A DNA stretch of 64,000 nt. Source: Rubricella aquisinus. GTDB taxonomy: Bacteria; Pseudomonadota; Alphaproteobacteria; Rhodobacterales; Rhodobacteraceae. Location of the stretch: contig NZ_JACIJS010000007.1 in assembly GCF_014199445.1 (NCBI RefSeq), positions 1 through 64,000 on the forward strand. The letters run 5' to 3'. Under the pieces are notes generated by a model. The model ran no database searches and had not been told where the DNA came from. It saw only the letters and a list, made by a program, of their open reading frames with translations. Position 1 is the first letter of the stretch. Every line of letters starts with the position of its first letter. Positions 1-7,042 of the stretch are shown here, one piece after another. The translations under genes were made by a program, and so were the position numbers.

Positions 1-4
1 ACCT

Positions 5-59
5 GGTACTTCAGTACCTCGCGACGCACAGCCCAGATGCTACCGACGTCAGTCGGTAG
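5..59. other. Two small perfect inverted repeats at the window edge
   Basis: Positions 5-18 read GGTACT-TC-AGTACC and 40-59 read CTACCGAC-GTCA-GTCGGTAG, an 8-bp stem with a 4-base loop. Neither is followed by a T-run on either strand, so a simple intrinsic terminator is not supported. What lies upstream is outside the window, so function is unknown; they could be part of the 3' region of a gene to the left or a regulatory site. Confidence 0.35.
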
Positions 60-65
60 TGGTTC

Positions 66-182
66 ACTTTCTTCAAATATACCCCGCCGGAGGCATCGCG
101 GCGCCGCAAGGCGCGGCGCCCGGCCCAAAGGGAAAAGGCACGCGTGAGCGGGCCTTTGACGTGCGGGAGCGCTCCGTTCGGG
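66..182 (-). repeat. Dispersed 3'-end hairpin element, copy A (long form), after glpX
   Basis: Read on the minus strand, the segment just after the glpX stop contains several GC-rich inverted repeats, including a GGCGCCGC-type hairpin near 100-120. It ends in GCCTCCGGCGGGG then TATATTTGAAGAAAG (66-95). The same ending recurs at 3.9, 5.7, 8.9, 13.8, 19.9 and 31.3 kb. Position directly after a stop codon in sense orientation, plus hairpin and T-rich stretch, suggests a transcription terminator or 3' mRNA-stabilising element. Confidence 0.6.
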
Positions 183-185
183 GCG

Positions 186-1148
186 TCAGACGATGCTGCG
201 ATAGGTCAGGCGCCGCATCGAGCCAGTTTTGGAGCGCATCAGGATCGTATCCGTTTCAAGATAAGCCCCGTCCCGCCGTGCGCCGCGCACGATGGAGCCG
301 TCCGTCACCCCGGTCGCGGCAAAGATCACATCCTCGCGCACCATCTCATCGCGGGCGTAGATCTTGTCGAGGTCGGTGATCCCTGCCTTGGTCGCGCGGC
401 CCCGTTCGTCATCATTGCGGAACAACAGCCGCCCCTGCATCTGCCCACCCATGCATTTCAGCGCCGCGGCGGCCAACACACCTTCGGGTGCACCACCAGA
501 GCCCATATACATGTCGATCCCGGTGGAGGCCTCGGCGCAATGGATCACGCCGGCCACGTCCCCATCCGTGATCAGGCGGATCGCAGCGCCGGTTTCGCGG
601 ATTTCGCGGACCAGATCCTCATGCCGCGGGCGTTCCAGCACGCAGGTCGTGATCTCGGATGGCTGCACGCCTTTGGCCTGTGCCAGCGCGTGGATCCGCT
701 CCGTTGGTGTCATATCCAGCGTCACGACCTCATTCGCGTAGCCCGGCCCGATGGCCAGCTTGTCCATATACACATCCGGTGCATGCAGCATGGAGCCGCG
801 CGGCCCCATCGCGATCACCGCCAGCGCGTTCGGCATGTCTTTCGCGGTCAGTGTCGTGCCTTCCAGCGGGTCAAGCGCGATATCGACGCCGGGGCCATTG
901 CCGGTGCCGACTTCCTCACCGATATAGAGCATCGGAGCCTCGTCCCGCTCCCCCTCACCGATCACAACGACACCCGCGATATCGAGCATGTTAAGCTGGG
1001 TGCGCATTGCATCGACCGCCGCCTGATCGGCAGCTTTCTCGTCACCCCGCCCGATCAGCTTGGCGGAGGCAATCGCTGCTGCCTCGGACACACGGGCAAG
1101 CCCGAGGGACAGCAAACGGTCTGCAAATTCTTGGGTCGGGGATGTCAT
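186..1148 (-). CDS. glpX: Class II fructose-1,6-bisphosphatase GlpX
   Basis: Hydrolyses fructose-1,6-bisphosphate to fructose-6-phosphate in gluconeogenesis; some family members also act on sedoheptulose-1,7-bisphosphate. The 320-residue protein has the family length and shows GEGERDEAPM at residues 64-73 and DPLEGTT at 93-99, the metal and substrate-binding motifs. The ATG at 1148 is chosen because AGGAG lies 7 bases upstream; an in-frame extension upstream has no such site. It lies 124 bp after homoserine dehydrogenase on the same strand, so co-transcription is likely, and a terminator-like repeat follows its stop. Confidence 0.93.
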   Translation of the reverse strand: MTSPTQEFADRLLSLGLARVSEAAAIASAKLIGRGDEKAADQAAVDAMRTQLNMLDIAGVVVIGEGERDEAPMLYIGEEVGTGNGPGVDIALDPLEGTTLTAKDMPNALAVIAMGPRGSMLHAPDVYMDKLAIGPGYANEVVTLDMTPTERIHALAQAKGVQPSEITTCVLERPRHEDLVREIRETGAAIRLITDGDVAGVIHCAEASTGIDMYMGSGGAPEGVLAAAALKCMGGQMQGRLLFRNDDERGRATKAGITDLDKIYARDEMVREDVIFAATGVTDGSIVRGARRDGAYLETDTILMRSKTGSMRRLTYRSIV

Positions 1149-1272
1149 ACTAAACTCCTGTTTGTGGGCGCGGGCCATGCGCCGCGCCCCTTTTGCGCCG
1201 AGCCGTCCCATTTTTCAAGGAAAGAGGCCGCAAGGGTCATGCGTAACATGGCCCCGGGCGGGGCAGGAGCGG

Positions 1273-2559
1273 TCAGACCTGTTCGATCCGCAGGGCCACC
1301 GGCTGATCAAGGGAGGTCTTGTGCGCCGCGATCTCCTCAAGCGCCTTGTCGAGTGCGATCCGCCCACACGGATGGGTCACGATCAACACAGGTGCTGTCC
1401 CTGCCTCATGCGCATTCTGGCGCATCTGATTGATGGAAATGCCTTGCCGCCCCAGCGCATCCGCAACACGGGCAAGGACGCCGGGCGCGTCCTCCAATGT
1501 CAGCCGCAGGTAATAAGCGGCCCCTAGCCCCGTCTCTGCCCGTTCTGCCTTGACCAGATTGGTGGCGGGCTGGCCAAAGGCCGGGATCATCAGGCCACGG
1601 GCCACGTCGATGATATCTCCCAAAATTGCGGAAGCCGTCGGTCCTTCGCCCGCGCCGGGGCCCTGATAGACCGTCTGACCAATAAAGTCGCCCTCAACGA
1701 CGACCATATTTGTCACACTCTCCAACTGGCCGATGGGGGAGGTCGCGGGAACAAGGCAAGGCTGCATCCGCTGCTCAAGGGCCGCGCCATTCATCCGCGC
1801 CACGCCGAGCAGTTTCACCCGGTAGCCCATCTCGGCAGCCTGCTCGATATCCATCAGGCTCACACGCTCAATCCCTTCGACCTTCACACCGTCGAAATCC
1901 ACCTCGGTGCCAAAGGCGATGGAGGACAGGATGGCGAGCTTTTGGGCCGCATCAATGCCACCCACGTCAAAGCTCGGATCGGCCTCCGCATAGCCGAGTT
2001 TCTGCGCATCCGCGAGCACATCCGCATAGGCCGCACCCGTGTGCTCCATCGTGGTCAGGATATAGTTGCAGGTGCCGTTCATCACGCCCATCACCCGGGT
2101 GATCTGGTTCCCGGCGAGGCCTTCTGTCAGCGCCTTGACGATCGGGATACCGCCTGCCACCGCCGCCTCAAACCGCAGGGCAACGCCCGCCGCTTCCGCC
2201 GCTTTGGCCAGCGCATGCCCCCCCTCAGCGAGCAGCGCCTTATTGGCGGTCACCACATGTTTGCCATTGGCGAGGCTTTGCTCCACCGCATCCCGTGCAG
2301 GGCCGGACGTGCCGCCAATCACTTCGACGACAAGGTCCACATCGGCGCGCTGCGCGAGCGCTGCGGCGTCATCTTCCCAAGCATAAGCGGACAGGTCCAC
2401 GTCGCGGGCCTTGTCCTTGCTGCGAGCAGAGACAGCCACAATCTCCACGGGCCGACCAGCGCGCTGCGCGATCAGCTCCCCATGGGTCTGGATCATTCGC
2501 ACAACCCCCGTGCCAACAGTGCCAAGGCCAGCGATTGCGATGCGCAGGGGGGATGTCAT
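1273..2559 (-). CDS. hom: Homoserine dehydrogenase
   Basis: Reduces aspartate semialdehyde to homoserine with NAD(P)H, the branch step to threonine and methionine. The 428 residues show an N-terminal dinucleotide-binding motif GLGTVGTGVV (11-20), the VTANKALLAEGG stretch with the conserved catalytic-region lysine, and a C-terminal ACT domain (about 350-420) that in the family senses threonine. It has no aspartokinase domain, so it is the monofunctional form. It is the fifth gene of a minus-strand series from the aminotransferase down to glpX; grouping with an aminotransferase fits amino-acid metabolism. Confidence 0.93.
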   Translation of the reverse strand: MTSPLRIAIAGLGTVGTGVVRMIQTHGELIAQRAGRPVEIVAVSARSKDKARDVDLSAYAWEDDAAALAQRADVDLVVEVIGGTSGPARDAVEQSLANGKHVVTANKALLAEGGHALAKAAEAAGVALRFEAAVAGGIPIVKALTEGLAGNQITRVMGVMNGTCNYILTTMEHTGAAYADVLADAQKLGYAEADPSFDVGGIDAAQKLAILSSIAFGTEVDFDGVKVEGIERVSLMDIEQAAEMGYRVKLLGVARMNGAALEQRMQPCLVPATSPIGQLESVTNMVVVEGDFIGQTVYQGPGAGEGPTASAILGDIIDVARGLMIPAFGQPATNLVKAERAETGLGAAYYLRLTLEDAPGVLARVADALGRQGISINQMRQNAHEAGTAPVLIVTHPCGRIALDKALEEIAAHKTSLDQPVALRIEQV

Positions 2560-2634
2560 GGAATGCCTCTTTCGAACAGCTTGAGTAATGGTGCTCAGGT
2601 CGTATCCGATGGGCGGGTCAAGGGCAACGCACCC

Positions 2635-2982
2635 TCAGCGCCAGAGTTTGCGTATTTTCAAAAAACCAGCATAGCCGAGGTCCAGAAACCAGATGAACGG
2701 CTGACGATCCAACAAAATGCCAAAGGGGCGCAGCGCGGTCTGGGTGCGCCAAATCGCCAGAAAAGCCCGCGCGCCGCTCACCATTTGTCCATCCGCCAGC
2801 CGCACATGAAGCCGGGCCAGCAGTGCCTCGCGCGTCGCGTCCTCGGGCACGGGGCCAGTGGCGATGTCCTGAAAGGCCTCCTCCGGGACCGTCCCGGAGG
2901 ATTTGTACATCGCGATTTCGCGGCTGCAAATCGGGCAGGCCCCATCGTAATAGATGGCGGATATGTTTTGGTTCTTGCTCAT
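2635..2982 (-). CDS. DUF393 (DCC family) thiol-oxidoreductase-like protein
   Basis: A 115-residue protein starting MSKNQNISAIYYDG. The YYDGACPICS segment near the N-terminus holds a CPIC (CxxC) pair preceded by the D-G of the DCC family, a thioredoxin-like group with a presumed redox role and no firm substrate. The start at 2982 is chosen because the family begins shortly before the YYDG strand; a longer in-frame reading would overlap the upstream transporter. It lies 38 bp after the DMT transporter and 75 bp before hom on the same strand. Function beyond a probable dithiol activity is not evident. Confidence 0.75.
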   Translation of the reverse strand: MSKNQNISAIYYDGACPICSREIAMYKSSGTVPEEAFQDIATGPVPEDATREALLARLHVRLADGQMVSGARAFLAIWRTQTALRPFGILLDRQPFIWFLDLGYAGFLKIRKLWR

Positions 2983-3020
2983 ACCGGAGAAGTAGGGTCG
3001 TTCCGCGCCCTGTCGCTGCG

Positions 3021-3896
3021 TCACCGCGCCGCGACCCGCTCCCGATGCAGGATGAACAACCCGGTGGCCACCACGATGGCCGCTCCGGTCAGTTGCCATG
3101 GCCCCGGTCGCTCCCCAAACAACAGGATACCGAGGGCGGCCGCCCACAATAGCCCACTATACCGAAACGGCGCCACGAACCCCACATCCCCCGCCCGGAT
3201 TGCCGAGACGGCAAAGATATATGCGAGGGACACAAGGACGGCTGCTGTCACGATGATCACGCTTTGCCCCGGCGTGGGCATCACCCAATCCGAGCCAATG
3301 GATAGGACAAGTGCGAGTAGCGTGACCATCGCCCCGGTGATAAGTGCCATGACCTGCGACGGTACGGCGGCGGTCAGGCTGCGCGCAGCGAGGTCTCTAA
3401 GAGCGATGCAGAACACGGTTGCCACAACCAGAAGGGACATGACGTTGAACCCGTCCGCCCCCGGCTGGATGATCATCAACACACCCGCGAGGCCCACAAA
3501 CACCGCGATCCAGCGCCGCCAGCCGACTGTCTCCCCGAACAACAGCGCCCCGGCAATAGTCAGGATCAATGGCACACCCTGAAGGATCGCCACCGCAACG
3601 GAGAGCGGCACGAGCGCGATGGCTGTCAGATAGGTCAGGGTCGATCCCATCTCCCCTGTCACGCACAGCGCCACCGCCCGCCGGTCCCGCCCCCGTGGCA
3701 ATGCGGCGAGCGCACCGCTGCGCCACGCGATGACAAACAACAGGAGCGTGGCGCAAAGACCGCGCAGGAACACTGCCTGCGAAAATGGCAGATCCTGCAA
3801 TACTGCCTTCATCGCCGCGTCATTGCCGCGAAACGCGCCCATCGCCGCGATCATCAGGACCGCGCCGCGCAGGTTCTGCGCCAGCGTCGCCTTCAT
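3021..3896 (-). CDS. DMT-superfamily (EamA) membrane transporter
   Basis: A 291-residue protein with about ten hydrophobic segments arranged as two similar halves, typical of EamA-domain drug/metabolite exporters of the inner membrane. Visible features are the N-terminal GAVLMIAAMGAF helix, an arginine-containing LRGL turn after helix two, and the repeated half starting near residue 150. EamA proteins commonly export amino acids or metabolites, but the sequence does not tell the substrate. It sits between the RraB-like gene and the DUF393 gene on the same strand. Confidence 0.85.
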   Translation of the reverse strand: MKATLAQNLRGAVLMIAAMGAFRGNDAAMKAVLQDLPFSQAVFLRGLCATLLLFVIAWRSGALAALPRGRDRRAVALCVTGEMGSTLTYLTAIALVPLSVAVAILQGVPLILTIAGALLFGETVGWRRWIAVFVGLAGVLMIIQPGADGFNVMSLLVVATVFCIALRDLAARSLTAAVPSQVMALITGAMVTLLALVLSIGSDWVMPTPGQSVIIVTAAVLVSLAYIFAVSAIRAGDVGFVAPFRYSGLLWAAALGILLFGERPGPWQLTGAAIVVATGLFILHRERVAAR

Positions 3897-3910
3897 GCGG
3901 AGCGCCTCAG

Positions 3911-4029
3911 CGCCAATTCACTTTCCAAAAATATCTGCCCGCGCGGCGAGCGCACCCGGCGGATGCATCGCATCTGCCGGGCCACGCCCAAAGGGCGCGG
4001 GCCGCAAGGCCCAGCGGCGTGCGGGAGCG
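3911..4029 (-). repeat. Dispersed 3'-end hairpin element, copy B (long form), after the RraB-like gene
   Basis: On the minus strand, starting right after the stop at 4032, the segment contains GC-rich hairpins (GGGCC...GGCCC and a CCCTTTGGGC block) and ends with GATGCATCCGCCGGG, a second hairpin CTCGCC..GGGCAG and ATATTTTTGGAAAG. Order and spacing resemble copy A at 66-182. It separates the aminotransferase/RraB-like pair from the following DMT gene, so it may terminate or reduce read-through. Confidence 0.6.
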
Positions 4030-4031
4030 CC

Positions 4032-4373
4032 CTATGGCTCAAGAAAACCCCACCCGTCGGAGATATAGCCGCGCGCCACCGCAATCGTCGTGATCCGCTC
4101 CTCATGGGTCCATATGTCGGCAAGTGTCAGCGGCACGTCCGATACGCTCGCGGTGACCTTTCCGTCGCCCTCGCTCACCTGATAGCCGAACATGCCCAAT
4201 GCGCGGGTCAGGTCAGCGGCGCGCGCCTCCGGTCCCGCCAGCAGATCGAAATCCAGCGTCACCGGGGTGCCTTCGGCCACATCGCTATCCCCGAAAATCT
4301 GTTCCAGCGTCATCGCGGTCAGCGCATAGGCTTCTTGCGGGGACAATTGCTCGGGCAGGTCAGACATTGTCAT
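4032..4373 (-). CDS. RraB-like protein (RNase E inhibitor family)
   Basis: About 113 residues, acidic, with no membrane segment. The C-terminal GYISDGWGFLEP resembles the DGWG..F-x-P ending of RraB, which binds RNase E and changes mRNA decay in enterobacteria; overall similarity is modest, so the role here is inferred. The start is uncertain: ATG at 4373 or 4367, both overlapping the aminotransferase stop (4360-4362), and neither has a clear ribosome site, which suggests translational coupling to the aminotransferase. Confidence 0.55.
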   Translation of the reverse strand: MTMSDLPEQLSPQEAYALTAMTLEQIFGDSDVAEGTPVTLDFDLLAGPEARAADLTRALGMFGYQVSEGDGKVTASVSDVPLTLADIWTHEERITTIAVARGYISDGWGFLEP

Positions 4374-5583
4374 ATTCGGACAGAATGTCATCCGCCCGCG
4401 CCAAGAGCCGCTTCACGCCGCGTGCGGCCTGCCGGATCCGGTGTTCGTTCTCCACCAACCCGAGGCGGACATAGCCTTCGCCATATTCCCCAAATCCGAC
4501 GCCGGGGGCGACGGCGACCTCGGCCTCCCGCAGCAGGATTTTGGAAAACTCCATCGAGCCAAGCCGCGCGAATTGCGCAGGGACCGGGGCCCATGCAAAC
4601 ATCGTTGCGGGCGGGGAGGGGATGTCCCATCCGGCACGCCCCATCGCGTCGATCAGCACGTCCCGGCGGCAGCGATAGATGTCACGCACCTCGTCGATGC
4701 ACTCTGTCGGCCCATTCAGCGCGGCGGCGGCTGCCACCTGCACCGGTGTGAATGCGCCGTAATCAAGATAAGATTTGATCCGCGTCAGCGCGCTGATCAA
4801 CCGCTCATTGCCCACCGCAAAGCCCATGCGCCAACCGGGCATCGAAAAGGTCTTGGACAGGGAGGTGAATTCCACCGCGATGTCCTTTGCCCCCTCGATC
4901 TGCAACACTGAAGGCGGCGGGTTGTCGTCGAAATAGATCTCCGAATAGGCCAGATCGCTCAGCACCCAAAGGTGATGCTTCTTCGCGAAGGCAACCAAAT
5001 CCTTGTAGAAATCGAGATCAGTGACCTGCGCGGTCGGGTTCGACGGGAAACTCACGACGATCGCCACGGGCTTTGGCACCGAGTGCATCACCGCTTTTTC
5101 AAGGCTGCGGATGTAATCCTCTGGATCGAAGCGGCCATTGACCAGCGCCTGCACATGGCGCAGCGTCCCGCCCGCAATCATGAAACCATAGGGATGGATC
5201 GGATAGCTGGGGTTTGGCACCAGCATCACATCACCCGGCGCCGTGATCGCCATGGCGAGGTTGGCAAGCCCTTCTTTCGAGCCAAGCGTGGCGATCACCT
5301 CCGTCTCCGGGTTGAGCTTCACGCCAAAGCGGCGCTCATAATAGCCCGCCTGCGCGCGGCGCAGCCCCGGAATGCCCTTGGAAGAGGAATAGCGATGCGT
5401 GCGCGGGCGCTGCACCGTCTCGATCAGTTTCTGGACGATATGGGGCGGCGTATCCATGTCCGGATTGCCCATCCCGAAATCGATAATGTCCATCCCGTCC
5501 GCTCGGTATTCCGCCTTGAGCCGGTTCACCTCGGCGAACACATAAGGGGGCAGGCGTTTGATGCGGTAGAATTCTTCGGTCAT
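4360..5583 (-). CDS. alaC: Class I/II aminotransferase, AlaC-like
   Basis: PLP-dependent aminotransferase of 407 residues. It follows the E. coli alanine transaminase AlaC closely over its whole length by my recollection of that sequence: RLPPYVF near the N-terminus, DFGMGNPD (35-42), GSKEGLA, VPNPSYPIHPYG, and SLSKTFSMPGWRMG with PLP lysine K244. The most likely reaction is pyruvate/glutamate to alanine/2-oxoglutarate; relatives are often named LL-diaminopimelate or aspartate aminotransferase, so substrate is not certain. It heads the minus-strand series that includes hom. Confidence 0.85.
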   Translation of the reverse strand: MTEEFYRIKRLPPYVFAEVNRLKAEYRADGMDIIDFGMGNPDMDTPPHIVQKLIETVQRPRTHRYSSSKGIPGLRRAQAGYYERRFGVKLNPETEVIATLGSKEGLANLAMAITAPGDVMLVPNPSYPIHPYGFMIAGGTLRHVQALVNGRFDPEDYIRSLEKAVMHSVPKPVAIVVSFPSNPTAQVTDLDFYKDLVAFAKKHHLWVLSDLAYSEIYFDDNPPPSVLQIEGAKDIAVEFTSLSKTFSMPGWRMGFAVGNERLISALTRIKSYLDYGAFTPVQVAAAAALNGPTECIDEVRDIYRCRRDVLIDAMGRAGWDIPSPPATMFAWAPVPAQFARLGSMEFSKILLREAEVAVAPGVGFGEYGEGYVRLGLVENEHRIRQAARGVKRLLARADDILSEYDNV

Positions 5584-5668
5584 GGCAGGGCTTTTCGGGC
5601 TAGGGGTTGATCCTCGCTTTATAGGGGGCAGGCCCTAAACGGCAATGGTGATCTGATCTGCGCGCGTC

Positions 5669-5710
5669 GGAATGCCTCCGGCGGGAGGTATTTTTGGAAA
5701 AAAGAAACGG
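5669..5710 (+). repeat. Dispersed hairpin element, copy C, in a divergent intergenic region
   Basis: Reads GATGCCTCCGGCGGGAGG-like sequence (stem CCTCC/GGAGG), then TATTTTTGG and an A-rich tail ending GAAACG. It is the only copy not placed after a stop codon: it lies between the divergently transcribed aminotransferase (start 5583) and argC (start 5779), pointing toward argC. It could stop antisense transcription, act as an attenuator in an argC leader, or be the remnant of a lost plus-strand gene. Confidence 0.6.
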
Positions 5711-5778
5711 GGGCGGGAGTATTTGACGGCAGGGTTCCGCGCAGTGTAGATGCGGGCGGGTACCCAAGGAGCAACCAG

Positions 5779-6675
5779 ATGACCACGCAAGTCTTTATCG
5801 ACGGGGAAGCCGGCACCACCGGTTTGCAAATCTTTGACCGGTTGAAGGATCGGAGCGACATTTCGCTGATCCAACTGGGCGAAGACCGCCGAAAGGATCT
5901 GGACGCGCGGCGCGATGCGCTGAACGCAGCGGATGTGGCGATCTTGTGCCTGCCGGATGCCGCCGCAATCGACTCTGTGGAGATGATCGAGAATGACACC
6001 ACGCGGGTGATCGACGCCTCGACCGCGCATCGCGTGGCCGATGGATGGGTTTATGGCTTTCCGGAGTTGACCAAAGGCCACGCGGAGGCTGTGGCCAACG
6101 CGCGGTTCGTGGCCAATGTGGGCTGTTATGCCACCGGGTCCATTTCGCTGATCCGGCCCTTGGTCGAGGCGGGATTGCTGGCGGCGGATGCCGGTCTGAC
6201 GATCCATGGCGTTTCGGGCTATACTGGCGGCGGCAAGGCGCTGATTGCGGAGATGGAAGCAGCAGGATCGTCCGACTTTTTCCTCTACGGTCTTGATCAG
6301 GGGCACAAGCACCTGCCGGAGATCACGAAATACGGGCTGCTCTCGCGCCCGCCGATTTTTGTGCCAGCCGTGGCAAAATATGCGCAAGGCATGGCGCTCA
6401 CGCTCTCTTTGCCCAAAGGGATGGTCGATGGTGATCGGGAGGCCCTGCTGGCGGTCTATCAGGCGCATTATGCCCATGGTGGCGATGTGATCGTGGTCTC
6501 CGATACCGAGGCGCGGCTTGACCCGCAGATGCATAATGACACCAACACGATGTCTATCCATGTGCGCGGCAACGCAGAGACGGGTCAAATGGTGGCCGTG
6601 GCCGTGCTCGATAACCTTGGCAAAGGGGCGTCGGGATCTGCGGTGCAAAACCTTGACCTGATGATTTGCGCTTAA
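5779..6675 (+). CDS. argC: N-acetyl-gamma-glutamyl-phosphate reductase, short type
   Basis: Reduces N-acetyl-glutamyl-phosphate to the semialdehyde with NADPH, the third step of arginine biosynthesis. At 298 residues it belongs to the shorter ArgC subgroup. Visible: FIDGEAGTTGLQI dinucleotide-binding start, DASTAHRV, and NVGCYATG with catalytic Cys116. AAGGAG lies 8 bases before the ATG. A possible promoter TTGACG (5723-5728), N16, TGTAGA (5745-5750) follows repeat copy C. The stop overlaps the convergent lipoprotein stop in a shared TTAA. Confidence 0.92.
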   Translation: MTTQVFIDGEAGTTGLQIFDRLKDRSDISLIQLGEDRRKDLDARRDALNAADVAILCLPDAAAIDSVEMIENDTTRVIDASTAHRVADGWVYGFPELTKGHAEAVANARFVANVGCYATGSISLIRPLVEAGLLAADAGLTIHGVSGYTGGGKALIAEMEAAGSSDFFLYGLDQGHKHLPEITKYGLLSRPPIFVPAVAKYAQGMALTLSLPKGMVDGDREALLAVYQAHYAHGGDVIVVSDTEARLDPQMHNDTNTMSIHVRGNAETGQMVAVAVLDNLGKGASGSAVQNLDLMICA

Positions 6676-6911
6676 TCGAGGCTGCCCTCGAGCGCGTCGA
6701 TTTCCGCTTGTAATGCTGCTTTCTCCGCCTCCGTCAGGGGGGCGGGGGGGCGTGCGTCCCCGGTGGTGCGATCCACGAGTTCGGGGAATGTATCGCCGGA
6801 GGTGACCACTTCGTCCGGCAGGTCATAGGCACCGAACACCTCCCCGATGCTGCACCCGGCAAGAATGACACACAGGGCAGTGCAGAGAATTTTTGGTTGC
6901 GTCAACATCAC
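6672..6911 (-). CDS. Small lipoprotein of unknown function
   Basis: 79 residues with a hydrophobic signal ending in a lipobox LAGC (lipidated Cys20), then a short acidic, proline-rich mature part of about 60 residues ending with a helical LTEAEKAALQAEIDALEG stretch. It should be anchored in the cell envelope. No enzyme motif is visible. Its TAA stop and the argC TAA stop overlap in the palindrome TTAA at 6672-6675, so the two genes converge with no terminator between them. Confidence 0.7.
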   Translation of the reverse strand: MMLTQPKILCTALCVILAGCSIGEVFGAYDLPDEVVTSGDTFPELVDRTTGDARPPAPLTEAEKAALQAEIDALEGSLD

Positions 6912-6936
6912 TTACCTAGCTGCGACGATCCGCGTT

Positions 6937-6965
6937 TTGCGCAAGATCGAGGTTTTCCCTATACT
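6937..6965 (+). promoter_or_regulatory. Sigma-70-type promoter for phaC
   Basis: TTGCGC (6937-6942), a 17-base spacer and TATACT (6960-6965) lie 77 bases before the phaC ATG. An 11-base direct repeat GCGCAAGATCG occurs at 6939-6949, inside this promoter, and again at 7013-7023 just before the gene, a possible regulator site. Confidence 0.5.
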
Positions 6966-7042
6966 CCTGTGCGTATCAGACCGCTGACATCAACGTCACC
7001 CCCTAAACCAACGCGCAAGATCGTTGGACGCACGAGGAAATC

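Noticed and set aside
1942-3582. Plus-strand frame of about 546 codons
   Set aside because: Covers hom, DUF393 and the DMT gene in antisense; no ribosome site, no domain.
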